From NCBI RefSeq assembly GCF_009870125.1, contig NC_046683.1, positions 7,998,001-8,062,000 of the forward strand: a stretch of 64,000 nt of DNA. The letters are read 5' to 3'. This stretch comes from Drosophila pseudoobscura. Lineage: Eukaryota > Arthropoda > Insecta > Diptera > Drosophilidae. Numbering within the stretch: the first letter of the stretch is position 1; each line of letters opens with the position of its first letter. A program made the position numbers and the translations under genes. Below are positions 12,114 through 23,784 of the stretch, piece after piece. The notes below the pieces were generated by a model. The model was not told the DNA's origin. It ran no database searches and worked only from the letters and a program-made list of their open reading frames with translations.

Positions 12114-13695
12114 ACTACACTCGTTGTTATTAGGTTTAAGATTGATACAACTGCTTTCCACTTGTTTTTTTTATTATTCATATCATTCAATGTCCTTGCA
12201 AAGAATCGGAGAAATTTGACTGGCTGGTATTGTTTGAGTCCTTACCAAAGGATCAAGGATATTTTTCCAATTAAAGGAACCTATAGAATGACCAGATATA
12301 ACGGAGAAACCAGGAAAAATATGACTGGAGAAAATATCCTTGTTCCTTGGTTCTTGATAGGGACTTCATCAAAATAAGGACTTTCTTCCGATCGCACGAA
12401 GCCATCGCCTGCCTAGATCGGACCGTAAATAGCGAAGAAATCGAAATATGTATGACTGGGTTTGTCGAAGTCCCTATCCAAGGATCAAGGATATTTTCCG
12501 ATCAGAAAAAGAGATACGCCATATCTCTGCTATACGGAGCTGGCCCTCGACCCACCGAAAGCCCACGAAACCAACGAAATCTACAACGAGCCACAGACGA
12601 AAGCCCAGCTCGGAGAGCGAGCCACGATCGGTATCGTTGTATCTCTGGCCCAAAGTATCTCTCGTCGTGTACCGTCGTGTATTGCCAAAACCTGTTGCGT
12701 TGCTTGGATTTAATTGCGCTGCCTGCCCACTTCTACCTCTACCTCTCATCATTGTCTCTCTGGTGTTTGTTGTCCATTAGACAAACTGAGAGTTAGCGTC
12801 AGCACAGCTCTTTTCGGATGGGAGAGCACCACGTAGTACACGACAGACCCAAAGCAACGAGAAACAGGCAATGCACTCGCCCAGCTCGTCATGGTGTACA
12901 GCGAATCATTGGCTATACGATGAGCCCTCTAAATAGCAAACATTTGGCAAAAATACCAATAATGAACTACTCTTTAGCGTACTTCAATTCCATTTCCTTT
13001 ATCTGGCTTCCACTGTATTTGCTCCCACTCAGTAGTGGGCTGGGCTCAGGTAGGTTGGGAGGCAGAAAAGCATTTCTACTCTTTCGGAGTGGCCAGGGCC
13101 CTAGCAAATAAATAGTCAAGTCCAATCTGGATTCAGGATCAGTAGGTTCTTACTCAAGTTATGTAAGTTATGTACTTCCAACTGCAACTGGAGGCTTGCT
13201 CTGCAGCGTGTCCGCTCCGGAATATACCGAAAAGTACGTACCTTTATCATTTATTGGACAATTTTCATGATTAGCAGCTTGTTTTGTTGGGAACTGCCAC
13301 TGCAAAATTAAAATATTACATAAATACCTAACCTTGCAAAGAGCATAAAAACAAACAAGTAGCAAAGTTTAAGAAACGTATCAAATGATATAAAACTTCA
13401 ACTTTGGTCTAATTTCTCATCAGCTGAAAGTATGAGCTGAGTATATTTCTCTTCTCTTCTCCATCCATTATTTTTTCTGTATCACTAATAAGAGATCTTA
13501 GATTTTTAAACAAGATTTTGGCGCAACACATAAGTTGTTTCATATCAAAATCGTAACATAAATATACAATTTCTTCAGTGTTTGGCTTGAGATCGATCTT
13601 ATAGATTTGTTGGTTCTTTTTGTTTTTTGTTTTGTTTTGTGCATTGCTTCCTTGGAGAACAAGGAACAGTCTTGAGTGTGGGTGTTTAAAGATGC

Positions 13696-14910
13696 TTAAT
13701 TTTTAATGAAACCATCATCATCATCCTGATCATCATCATCATCAAAGTCGTTTTCTGTCATATCAGCGTCGTTGAGTACCAAACGGAATGTGGTTGGTGT
13801 ATTCATCAGTTTACGAAGAAACTCAGGCTCTAGAGTATTGTAACGTAAGTCAACCAGAGCCAAGTTATCGCTCTCGATTGGCTTTTCTACATCGATTTCT
13901 GCATGGGATGTCGGGATGTCAGGATGTCAGGATGTCAGGATGTCAGGATGTCAGGATGTCGAATTGATTAAGATGTTCGGCTCTGAGAACTCCTCTCACA
14001 TGAACTTACCCGTAATGAAGTTGTCCTGAGCATACAAATATATCAAATGCGGCAACTTGAAAACTACATCGGGCAATTCAAACAGATAATTACACGATAT
14101 ATTGAGACTTTCCAAGGCTCGCAGATTGCCAATCTCCTTTGGAAGTGTCGCAAGTAAATTATGTGCTATATTGAGATCTGAAACGATTAGATAAACAATA
14201 TGTACGCATGCAGCTATATGTATAAGGTAATGCTGATTATGTCTTACTTGTTATGAATTTGAAATCGAGGGCCAATTTTGGTTGTATCTCTTCCATTAAA
14301 TTGCCGCTAAGATCACAGTGCTTAATCTCAGTCCCAGCATTGGACATAAAGTTAAAGACCTCATCAGGAATTTCAGTCAGTTGGCTATCGTTGAGATCTG
14401 CAAGAAGGAAAGTGCGATTCAAATACAGGTATCCTTTTTTATATATTCAATAGAGCTATGCATGTTTTACTCGCCAATTTGCCGAAGGGGTGACGCGTTT
14501 CATATGTTTTGCACCACTACACGAATAGAATTCCAAGAAAATTGTACGAAAATGCACAAAATAGTGCCTTGACAGCGGCTGAAAGTGGCACTTACTTCCA
14601 CAAAACGTTGCGCATGCGCACGCGGACTTTGGGCAGTAGGGGCAGGAGCCCTGGTGGGCCACACAATGGAGCTGCACATATGAAAAGGTTCCCTTGTGTT
14701 GCAGCTTGCAAGTCAAGAATTAAGGTCGATTCCGGTGTATTTTTCTAATGCAAATTTATGTACGCACGCATGTGCGTGTGCGTGTGCGTATTCGTGCTCG
14801 TGTGCCTGTGGTGGCTTTTGCACAAACTTACCCAAAATGCCCGTGGAACTGGCGATCTGGCACTTGGAAATCAGCGGATTAACGGCGTTCATTAGCGTCT
14901 CTTGGTCCAT
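13696..14910 (-). CDS. LRRC20-like leucine-rich repeat protein, array copy 3
   Basis: Complement of exons 13696-13898, 14010-14177, 14248-14397 and 14832-14910; 199 aa, fully open. Intron 3 is 8 bp longer than in copies 1 and 2 because the GGATGTCA repeat has seven units. The protein appears identical to that of copy 2. Confidence 0.85.
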
Positions 14911-15791
14911 TTTTGAACTTTCTTGCAAATTTTCGCTTGCGCCGCAATATTTTCTTTGATTAAATGTCTGCTGCGCTGCCAACTTTGAAGAAATATGTGA
15001 AAATTGCCTAAAAGTCGTAGCTCGAATATATACAACAATTGACTCTTGAATGTAGTCGATAACAATAGTTCCGTCATTTGTGCCAATCGGTCGCAACAAC
15101 TGACGTCATAAATTCAATTGTCAAGTGTTACCAAAGAAAATATATGTATATATTAGTGGGAGATTGAAGCAATTGATTCAATATTCTTTAATCTATGTTG
15201 AAGCAGGAAAGGATTGCTCGCTTATAGTGCTTGCTTCTACTTTTCGTCTTCAGTTCTATCAGAATTTATTAAGAAATATCGATATATCCATGTATAATTT
15301 GTTTATGCATTTATATCTATCTACTCCTGTTGTTTTAATTCTGGCGGTCCTCCATGTACAACAGTTCAATGTGGAATGAGCATGATCCAAACGGATCGGT
15401 TCAATTCCGCCCGAAAGCTATCTAACCATTAATTTCACAGTAGAGGACTTTTAGCAGCTTGAACCTATGTCTGCATAACGACATGGGACCCTGCTGAAGG
15501 AATATGCCAAGCTGCTGCCATAACGAGTGGAGTTGAAGCAGCGATTCGTCCAACTGAAGGAAGAGATGGGAGAAAAAAACACTGCTCCATACAAATTTGA
15601 ATTTCCCGGGTAGTGCCAGTGTGACCATATTGTGTCAGGTCAATTGTTATGTCCAGAGCTGCCAACTTTTCAAAAAGAAAAAAACTGTTTTTAACTTGAA
15701 GAAAACGAAAACAGATGAATATTTTCAGAAAAAAGTGTTAATAATTATGTTCGGCTAACGGCGCTTCATCACCCTCCCTGTGGCCACTGCC

Positions 15792-16347
15792 ATGGCCCTC
15801 CTCCGTGCGTCCCACGCTGTTTTCTCCTCCGTTGGGGATTCCGTCGTAGCTCCTCGTCCTCTCGGAAGGTAAAAGGGATGTCCTGCTGGCTGGAATGTGG
15901 CAAACACTCCTGTTTGTCCTGCTGCGGGCCATAGCCATGATGCCGCTGCTATGTCGCTGAGTCGCCGATGTGGCGGCCCGTCTGCTGCAGCAGGGACCTG
16001 TGATCGCCGGCGGAATTGTTGGTACACGCCCACGGGAAATAATGTCAGCAGCCCGCAATTCATACGCCGCCGAACCAAACGGTGGGAATCAGCTTCGAGA
16101 CGCGTAAGTGAATCAGTATATAATTATGGATACATTTTAAAATATATATTCCTTCACAGAGGGCTTATGTAGCCTACGCTTTGCCACAAACCGAGCCGCA
16201 TCCGATTTCCCCCGCCATACGGAGTCCTATCCATTAATGAGGAGTATTCGAGACAGACCGGCGCCTTACAAGCCATACTTCGACCTGGACACCGACAACA
16301 AGGACTTTGACTATGGCAACCAAGGGAGCGGCTGCGCGGGCTACTAG
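15792..16347 (+). pseudogene. Decayed two-exon plus-strand gene, array copy 3
   Basis: Same structure as in unit 1 and nearly identical to it, including the AACCGAGCCGC variant. This is part of the alternating pattern of shared variants between units 1 and 3. Confidence 0.35.
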
Positions 16348-17933
16348 ACTACACTCGTTGTTATTAGGTTTAAGATTGATACAACTGCTTTCCACTTGTT
16401 TTTTTTATTATTCATATCATTCAATGTCCTTGCAAAGAATCGGAGAAATTTGACTGGCTGGTATTGTTTGAGTCCTTACCAAAGGATCAAGGATATTTGT
16501 CCAATTAAAGGAACCTATAGAATGACCAGATATAACGGAGAAACCAGGAAAAATATGACTGGAGAAAATATCCTTGTTCCTTGGTTCTTTATAGGGACTT
16601 CATCAAAATAAGGACTTTCTTCCGATCGCACGAAGCCATCGCCTGCCTAGATCGGACCGTAAATAGCGAAGAAATCGAAATATGTATGACTGGGTTTGTC
16701 GAAGTCCCTATCCAAGGATCAAGGATATTTTCCGATCAGAAAAAGAGATACGCCATATCTCTGCTATACGGAGCTGGCCCTCGACCCACCGAAAGCCCAC
16801 GAAACCAACGAAATCTACAACGAGCCACAGACGAAAGCCCAGCTCGGAGAGCGAGCCACGATCGGTATCGTTGTATCTCTGGCCCAAAGTATCTCTCGTC
16901 GTGTACCGTCGTGTATTGCCAAAACCTGTTGCGTTGCTTGGATTTAATTGCGCTGCCTGCCCACTTCTACCTCTACCTCTCATCATTGTCTCTCTGGTGT
17001 TTGTTGTCCATTAGACAAACTGAGAGTTAGCGTCAGCACAGCTCTTTTCGGATGGGAGAGCACCACGTAGTACACGACAGACCCAAAGCAACGAGAAACA
17101 GGCAATGCACTCGCCCAGCTCGTCATGGTGTACAGCGAATCAGCTATACGCTATACGGTGAGCCCTCTAAATAGCAAACATTTGGCAAAAATACCAATAA
17201 TTAACTACTCTTTAGCGTACTTCAATTCCATTTCCTTTATCTGGCTTCCACTGTATTTGCTCCCACTCAGTAGTGGGCTGGGCTCAGGTAGGTTGGGAGG
17301 CAGAAAAGCATTTCTACTCTTTCGGAGAGGCCAGGGCCCTAGCAAATAAATAGTCAAGTCCAATCTGGATTCAGGATCAGTAGGTTCTTACTCAAGTTAT
17401 GTAAGTTATGTACTTCCAACTGCAACTGGAGGCTTGCTCTGCAGCGTGTCCGCTCCGGAATATACCGAAAAGTACGTACCTTTATCATTTATTGGACAAT
17501 TTTCATGATTAGCAGCTTGTTTTGTTGGGAACTGCCACTGCAAAATTAAAATATTACATAAATACCTAACCTTGCAAAGAGCATAAAAACAAACAAGTAG
17601 CAAAGTTTAAGAAACGTATCAAATGATATAAAACTTCAACTTTGGTCTAATTTCTCATCAGCTGAAAGTATGAGCTGAGTATATTTCTCTTCTCTTCTCC
17701 ATCCATTATTTTTTCTGTATCACTAATAAGAGATCTTAGATTTTTAAACAAGATTTTGGCGCAACACATAAGTTGTTTCATATCAAAATCGTAACATAAA
17801 TATACAATTTCTTCAGTGTTTGGCTTGAGATCGATCTTATAGATTTGTTGGTTCTTTTTGTTTTTTGTTTTGTTTTGTGCATTGCTTCCTTGGAGAACAA
17901 GGAACAGTCTTGAGTGTGGGTGTTTAAAGATGC

Positions 17934-19132
17934 TTAATTTTTAATGAAACCATCATCATCATCCTGATCATCATCATCATCAAAGTCGTTTTCTGTCATA
18001 TCAGCGTCGTTGAGTACCAAACGGAATGTGGTTGGTGTATTCATCAGTTTACGAAGAAACTCAGGCTCTAGAGTATTGTAACGTAAGTCAACCAGAGCCA
18101 AGTTATCGCTCTCGATTGGCTTTTCTACATCGATTTCTGCATGGGATGTCGGGATGTCAGGATGTCAGGATGTCAGGATGTCGAATTGATTAAGATGTTC
18201 GGCTCTGAGAACTCCTCTCACATGAACTTACCCGTAATGAAGTTGTCCTGAGCATACAAATATATCAAATGCGGCAACTTGAAAACTACATCGGGTAATT
18301 CAAACAGATAATTACACGATATATCGAGGCTTTCCAAGGCTCGCAGATTGCCAATCTCCTTTGGAAGTGTCGCAAGTAAATTATGTGCTATATTGAGATC
18401 TGAAACGATTAGATAAACAATATGTACGCATGCAGCTATATGTATAAGGTAATGCTGATTATGTCTTACTTGTTATGAATTTGAAATCGAGGGCCAATTT
18501 TGGTTGTATCTCTTCCATTAAATTGCCGCTAAGATCACAGTGCTTAATCTCAGTCCCAGCATTGGACATAAAGTTAAAGACCTCATCAGGAATTTCAGTC
18601 AGTTGGCTATCGTTGAGATCTGCAAGAAGGAAAGTGCGATTCAAATACAGGTATCCTTTTTTATATATTCAATAGAGCTATGCATGTTTTACTCGCCAAT
18701 TTGCCGAAGGGGTGACGCGTTTCATATGTTTTGCACCACTACACGAATAGAATTCCAAGAAAATTGTACGAAAATTCACAAAATAGTGCCTTGACAGCGG
18801 CTGAAAGTGGCACTTACTTCCACAAAACGTTGCGCATGCGCACGCGGACTTTGGGCAGTAGGGGCAGGAGCCCTGGTTTGCCACACAATGGAGCTGCACA
18901 TATGAAAAGGTTCCCTTGTGTTGCAGCTTGCAAGTCAAGAATTAAGGTCGATTCCGGTGTATTTTTCTAATGCAAATTTATGTACGCACGCATGTGCGTG
19001 TGCGTGTGCGTATTCGTGCTCGTGTGCCTGTGGTGGCTTTTGCACAAACTTACCCAAAATGCCCGTGGAACTGGCGATCTGGCACTTGGAAATCAGCGGA
19101 TTAACGGCGTTCATTAGCGTCTCTTGGTCCAT
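17934..19132 (-). CDS. LRRC20-like leucine-rich repeat protein, array copy 4
   Basis: Complement of exons 17934-18136, 18232-18399, 18470-18619 and 19054-19132; 199 aa, fully open. It is the most diverged copy. In exon 3 one Asn becomes Asp (SLNIS to SLDIS) and there is a silent change in the LPD Leu codon. Intron 3 has only five GGATGTC units. The 3' flank of this unit carries a deletion of about 560 bp in the neighbouring decayed gene. Confidence 0.85.
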
Positions 19133-20014
19133 TTTTGAACTTTCTTGCAAATTTTCGCTTGCGCCGCAATATTTTCTTTGATTAAATGTCTGCTGCGCTG
19201 CCAACTTTGAAGAAATATGTGAAAATTGCCTAAAAGTCGTAGCTCGAATATATACAACAATTGACTCTTGAATGTAGTCGATAACAATAGTTCCGTCATT
19301 TGTGCCAATCGGTCGCAACAACTGACGTCATAAATTCAATTGTCCAGTGTTACCAAAGGAAAATATATGTATATATTAGTGGGAGATTGAAGCAATTGAT
19401 TCAATATTCTTTAATCTATGTTGAAGCAGGAAAGGATTGCTCGCTTATAGTGCTTGCTTCTACTTTTCGTCTTCAGTTCTATCAGAATTTATTAAGAAAT
19501 ATCGATATATCCATGTATAATTTGTTTATGCATTTATATCTATCTACTCCTGTTGTTTTAATTCTGGCGGTCCTCCATGTACAACAGTTCAATGTGGAAT
19601 GAGCATGATCCAAACGGATCGGTTCAATTCCGCCCGAAAGCTATCTAACCATTAATTTCACAGTAGAGGACTTTTAGCAGCTTGAACCTATGTCTGCATA
19701 ACGACATGGGACCCTGCTGAAGGAATATGCCAAGCTGCTGCCATAACGAGTGGAGTTGAAGCAGCGATTCGTCCAACTGAAGGAAGAGATGGGAGAAAAA
19801 AACAATGCTCCATACAAATTTGAATTTCCCGGGTAGTGCCAGTGTGACCATATTGTGTCAGGTCAATTGTTATGTCCAGAGCTGCCAACTTTTCAAAAAG
19901 AAAAAAACTGTTTTTAACTTGAAGAAAACGAAAACAGATGAATATTTTCAGAAAAAAGTGTTAATAATTAAGTTCGGCTAACGGCGCTTCATCACCCTCC
20001 CTGTGGCCACTGCC

Positions 20015-20250
20015 ATGGCCCTCCTCCGTGCGTCCCACGCTGTTTTCTCCGCCTTTCCAGTCTGTTCGCCGTTGGTATCTCCTCCGTTGGTGATTCCGCC
20101 TCTCCTCCGCTCCTCGTCCTCTCGGAAGGTAAAAGGGATGTCCTGCTGGCTGGAATGTGGCAAACACTAGCTGTCCTGCTGCGGGCCATAGCCATGATGC
20201 CGCTGCCAATGTGGCGGCCCGTCTGCTGCAGCAGGGTCCTGTGATAGCCG
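20015..20250 (+). pseudogene. Decayed plus-strand gene, array copy 4, truncated but with a longer first exon
   Basis: The first exon retains a segment near 20047-20110 that units 1-3 have lost, so the opening frame is longer (51 codons, MALLRASHAVFSAFPV... to ...CGKH) before a stop. The rest of exon 1, the intron and exon 2 are deleted: sequence jumps from GTGATAGCCG to GTTCCTTGGTTC, removing what corresponds to 7553-8117 of unit 1. This copy is closest to the ancestral 5' end but clearly broken. Confidence 0.35.
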
Positions 20251-20430
20251 TTCGTTCCTTGGTTCTTGATAGATACTTCATCAATGTAAGGACTTTCTTC
20301 CGATCGCACGAAGCCATCGCCTGCCTAGATCGGACCGTAAATAGCGAAAAAATCGAAATATGTATAACTGGGTTTGTCGAAGTCCTTACCCAAGGATCAA
20401 GGATATTTTTTCGATCAGAAAAAGCCATGG

Positions 20431-21397
20431 CACGCCCAAGTCCGTCCACAAATAAAGGAGAAATCAAAATATACATGCATATTATACTAGAGAGAATATG
20501 ATTGATATGGATTCCATCAAATCAAGGATTTTCTTCCGATCCCACGATCCCTTTGCCCGAAGTCCTGCCACCCGATTGGCATCAGAAAAGAGGACATTCA
20601 TTTGGTCACGATTTTCGCAAAAAATCATGATGTAACCATCATTAAATTTGGCAAAAATCGGCCTCATTTTCGTAGTCGACATCTTGATGCCGTTCGACAA
20701 TCAGGACCCCCACTATCGTGGGAGAGTGGGTCCTGCGCCGGTCTGGCCCTATTTATCTGAGATATAGCCGTCCGAAGATTTGTACAACATTAAAATACTG
20801 GGTTTTTCGGCACGCTAAATCTCTGCTATACAGCAGCCTATCAGGGCGTGGCATGTCTTTACGTGATTGAACAAAGGCAATGGTAGTACCTGGAGTATAC
20901 AAAAATTACCCACTAATAATGAGACCATGAAAAAAATCATTCACACCAAAAGCTTTATTTTGTACAATCTCTGCTTTCATATGATTTGTTTAATTTGTGC
21001 TTCTGTTGTAGACTTTTCGCCAAAATTATTGCATTTGTAGAGGGACCAAAATAAGAATCATATAAGAATCTAAAGCCTCAACTAACAAGTTTTCCAAAGG
21101 AAAATATATGTTTTTTAATAGTAAGAGATTAAAACAATTGATGGCCTATTGTGTGCATTATGTATGCATTTCTTTAATAGCCAGAATGTTGGGCTTACCA
21201 ACGTTAATTTATTATTTTATAACAATCAATTTTTGTGTTTGTTTGTGTGTGTTTTTGTTTGTGTGTGTTAAATATACTATAAACAGAATAAATACGAAGA
21301 CGAGGTGCTCAGAGGATGAGGGAGCCGGATCCTTCCCGAGATGAGGAGATTTGTTCTTTGTGCGTGCACGTGCGTGTATGACATGGATTGCATTGGC
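20431..21397. other. Array flank: degenerate repeats and spacer
   Basis: The first 150 bp continue a degenerate repeat of about 115 bp (GGATTTTCTTCCGATC-like core at about 20287, 20398 and 20523) that is also present at unit junctions (about 8031, 8152 and 8262). An imperfect hairpin (CAGGACCC..AC with GTGGGTCCTG) lies at 20702-20735. Near 21094 the sequence CCAAAGGAAAATATATG resembles the spacer at 6673 of the array, so this flank shares ancestry with the units. No supportable gene is seen; the minus frame at 20482-20700 is mostly repeat-derived. Confidence 0.5.
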
Positions 21398-23784
21398 CTA
21401 CCAGTCATCCTCATCATCATTGCTAATCTCTAGGCGGAACGATGTCTCCAAATTCTGCAGCTTGCGACGGCACAGGCTGCCCAGCGGATTGTTGCGCAGG
21501 TCAACAACGACCAGCGTATTGCTCACTATAGCCTCATCGGTATCAATTTCTGCAAGTGCATCAATGACGATTGTTACAGAGGGCATAAGACATCTAACAT
21601 GGTAATGGAATCGCTGTGATGTAGTTTCTCACTCACCATATATCTTGTTTTCCTGAGCATCCAAGTGTGTCAAACTCTCTAACTTAAAGATAACTTGAGG
21701 TAAAACGATAAACGAATTTCTGGATATGTTCAACTTTGCCAAGGCGGTCATATTGGCAAGTTCGTCGGGCAGCCTCGACAGATTGTTTGACGAGAGATTG
21801 AGATCTGTAATTTTCAGAGTTTGTTAGATCTCTCAGATGCCAGGCAGAATAATAAGATGGAATGGAATGGAGTATATCACCTGTTATGGCGCTGAATTTC
21901 TGAGTAAATTTGGGGGTGATAGACTTGAGATCATTGCCACTTAGGTCGCAAGACTTCAACACTGTGTTGCGCATCAAGTGGTAAACAGCATCTGGTAATG
22001 TCATCAGTTGGCACTCGGAAAGGTCTGCAAGAAGTTTATAGTTAGGGCAAATATTTGATTTGTTTTACACTTTGCTTGGGTATAAGAGTTGAAACGCTAA
22101 TCTGTGATATTAATACGAGTATAAGAGACTAGGAGTGTCGCCAGCCAAAAGCTTACAATCGATGGCGCTTTTGCCAGTATGTAAAGCTCTCGGCAAGTAA
22201 TGGAAAACATTATACGTATGTATATGTATGTATACGATCTACGTGATTTTAGCAGCGTTACCCTTACCCAGATGTGCACTTTCTTCTGCCGTCTCGCACT
22301 GTTGAATCACCTTTACCACCAGGTGTGCCATCCTCTATTCCTACAGCTGATCGTTGGCCGTCTTATCAGTGTTTTGCTCTACTCTTTATTTGGGCCCCGC
22401 GATAACCCAACTACCAACGCGACGCAAATGTTGGCCAACACTGAGCACGTGAGGGGCAACCAACTAAAAATATAAATACGATGAGGCATTCCCCTTACCA
22501 CACGCAGGGGACATCAGCTCTCTCTCTCTCTCTCTCTCTCTGGGCCACTGAATCAGTCAGCGATCGAAAAAGCTTTGGCATGGCGAAAATGAAAGGCGAG
22601 GGAATTCCCTTCCCACAGAGAGTGCGTGTGTAAACGTAAGAGTATAAGAGTGGCATATACTCGATTGGGAAAGTGTAACAGTTGGATAGTCTTATACAGC
22701 TTACATAGTCGTAGCTTATACAATCAGCTGTCCAGTGGCATGCAACTTGCAAGCCAACTCCAACGTGGTAACACTCTCTGTTGTATCTGGGGACTATTGA
22801 GTTATAGGAAGTGTCTGTCCCATAAAAGGAATTGAATGATGTCTCATTGCAGAACGAATCAAATCAAAATCAACTCGACTCGGCTCGATCGCTAATCTCC
22901 ACAAAAGTTATCAACAATTTGTGTTGTGTGCTGTTTATGATGATAAGTGTATCATTGAATTGATGGGGCGACAAATTACCTTTCTTTGTTAAACTGACGC
23001 ACAGTTACACCCATATGGGATTGTACATATGGATGGATGTGTATGGATTGTATGTGTGTGGTAGCGACGCACTTTGCGTGCTCGGGATGGATTGTAGGGG
23101 CAGCACTCAATTATAAACAATTTTGTTGCACTCATTCGTGTATGGGGAAGTGCGCAATAACTGAAATTGGCTCTTGGCCAATTTCTGTTGTGTTGTGAGA
23201 ATTCCATATACATTTATATTACGACTTACATATGAAAGAATCAGATCGAAAAGACGAAACAAACAAATACATATAAATATCTATACAGTGAAAGCTCTCC
23301 CTATCAGACCTTGGGAACGACTCTGGAGCCCATAAAAAACTACCATCGCTATAGAGGGAACTGCGTTGTGCATTGGCCGTGGGTATGAATACCTACCCAA
23401 ATGCTCATTTTCCTTGGCATCCTCACAGCGATGCACCACACGGATGATACCGCGTCCGGCAATAGGTGAGCATGTGGCGATGCCCCCGATACGGGCTATG
23501 TGCGCTGGCAGCCGTGGATCTTCTATGCTTTCGTTGGAACTCTCATTTGAGCTGTCAGTTGGTGTGATCTCATCACTGACATTGTGATCTTCTCCACCTC
23601 TCGTGGTGGCATCAGGTGTGCCCTCAGATGTGCCTTCATTGTTGGTTTCATTGTTGGTTGCATTGTTGGCTCCACGGCCGTTGCTGGCACCGTTGTTGTT
23701 TCCTCGGTTGCCACCGTTGGCGCCACCATTGCCCCCACTGTTATTGGACCCAAAGTTTGTAATATCGTTTCCAAAGGGCCTCAT
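21398..23784 (-). CDS. LRRC20-like leucine-rich repeat protein, single-copy paralogue
   Basis: Complement of exons 21398-21549, 21637-21804, 21881-22024 and 23397-23784; 852 nt, 283 aa. All junctions are GT..AG and phase 1, exactly as in the array copies, and exon 3 has the same length (168 nt). Residues 1-129 come from a large first exon: an Asn/Gly-rich low-complexity stretch (about residues 10-55), a Ser/Glu-rich stretch, then a more conserved HRCEDAKENEHL segment. LRRs follow (DLSECQLMTLP, CDLSGNDLKSI, LNLSSNNLSRLP, VVVDLRNNPL) and an acidic end NDDEDDW. The LRR part matches vertebrate LRRC20. This looks like the conserved parental gene; the array copies have a different, short N-terminus and a longer acidic tail. 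No signal peptide or membrane segment. Confidence 0.85.
22025..23396 (-). other. Large first intron of the single-copy LRR gene
   Basis: The intron of 1372 bp separates the Asn/Gly-rich first exon from the LRR exons. It holds a CT run near 22518-22542 and nothing that looks coding. The corresponding intron in the array copies is only 434 bp. Confidence 0.7.

Larger units (their letters stand above)
4084..20430. repeat. Tandem array of four ~4.2-kb units carrying an LRR gene
   Basis: Four head-to-tail units start at the same GAGCTGG motif at 4084, 8313, 12537 and 16771, giving unit lengths of 4229, 4224 and 4234 bp. Unit 4 loses homology near 20430 and lacks about 560 bp that correspond to 7553-8117 of unit 1. 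The units are nearly identical over kilobases, differing by scattered SNPs, a 7-bp difference in a TTTTG run and a variable 8-bp repeat. Each unit holds, left to right, a promoter-like segment, a complete minus-strand LRR gene, an AT-rich spacer, a decayed plus-strand gene and degenerate repeats of about 115 bp at the junction. Diagnostic variants alternate between units 1/3 and 2/4. High identity means a recent duplication or strong gene conversion; a misassembly has to be excluded. Confidence 0.95.

Noticed and set aside
20482-20700. 72-codon minus-strand frame in the array flank
   Set aside because: Its C-terminal part derives from the degenerate 115-bp repeat, and there is no start or splice context.
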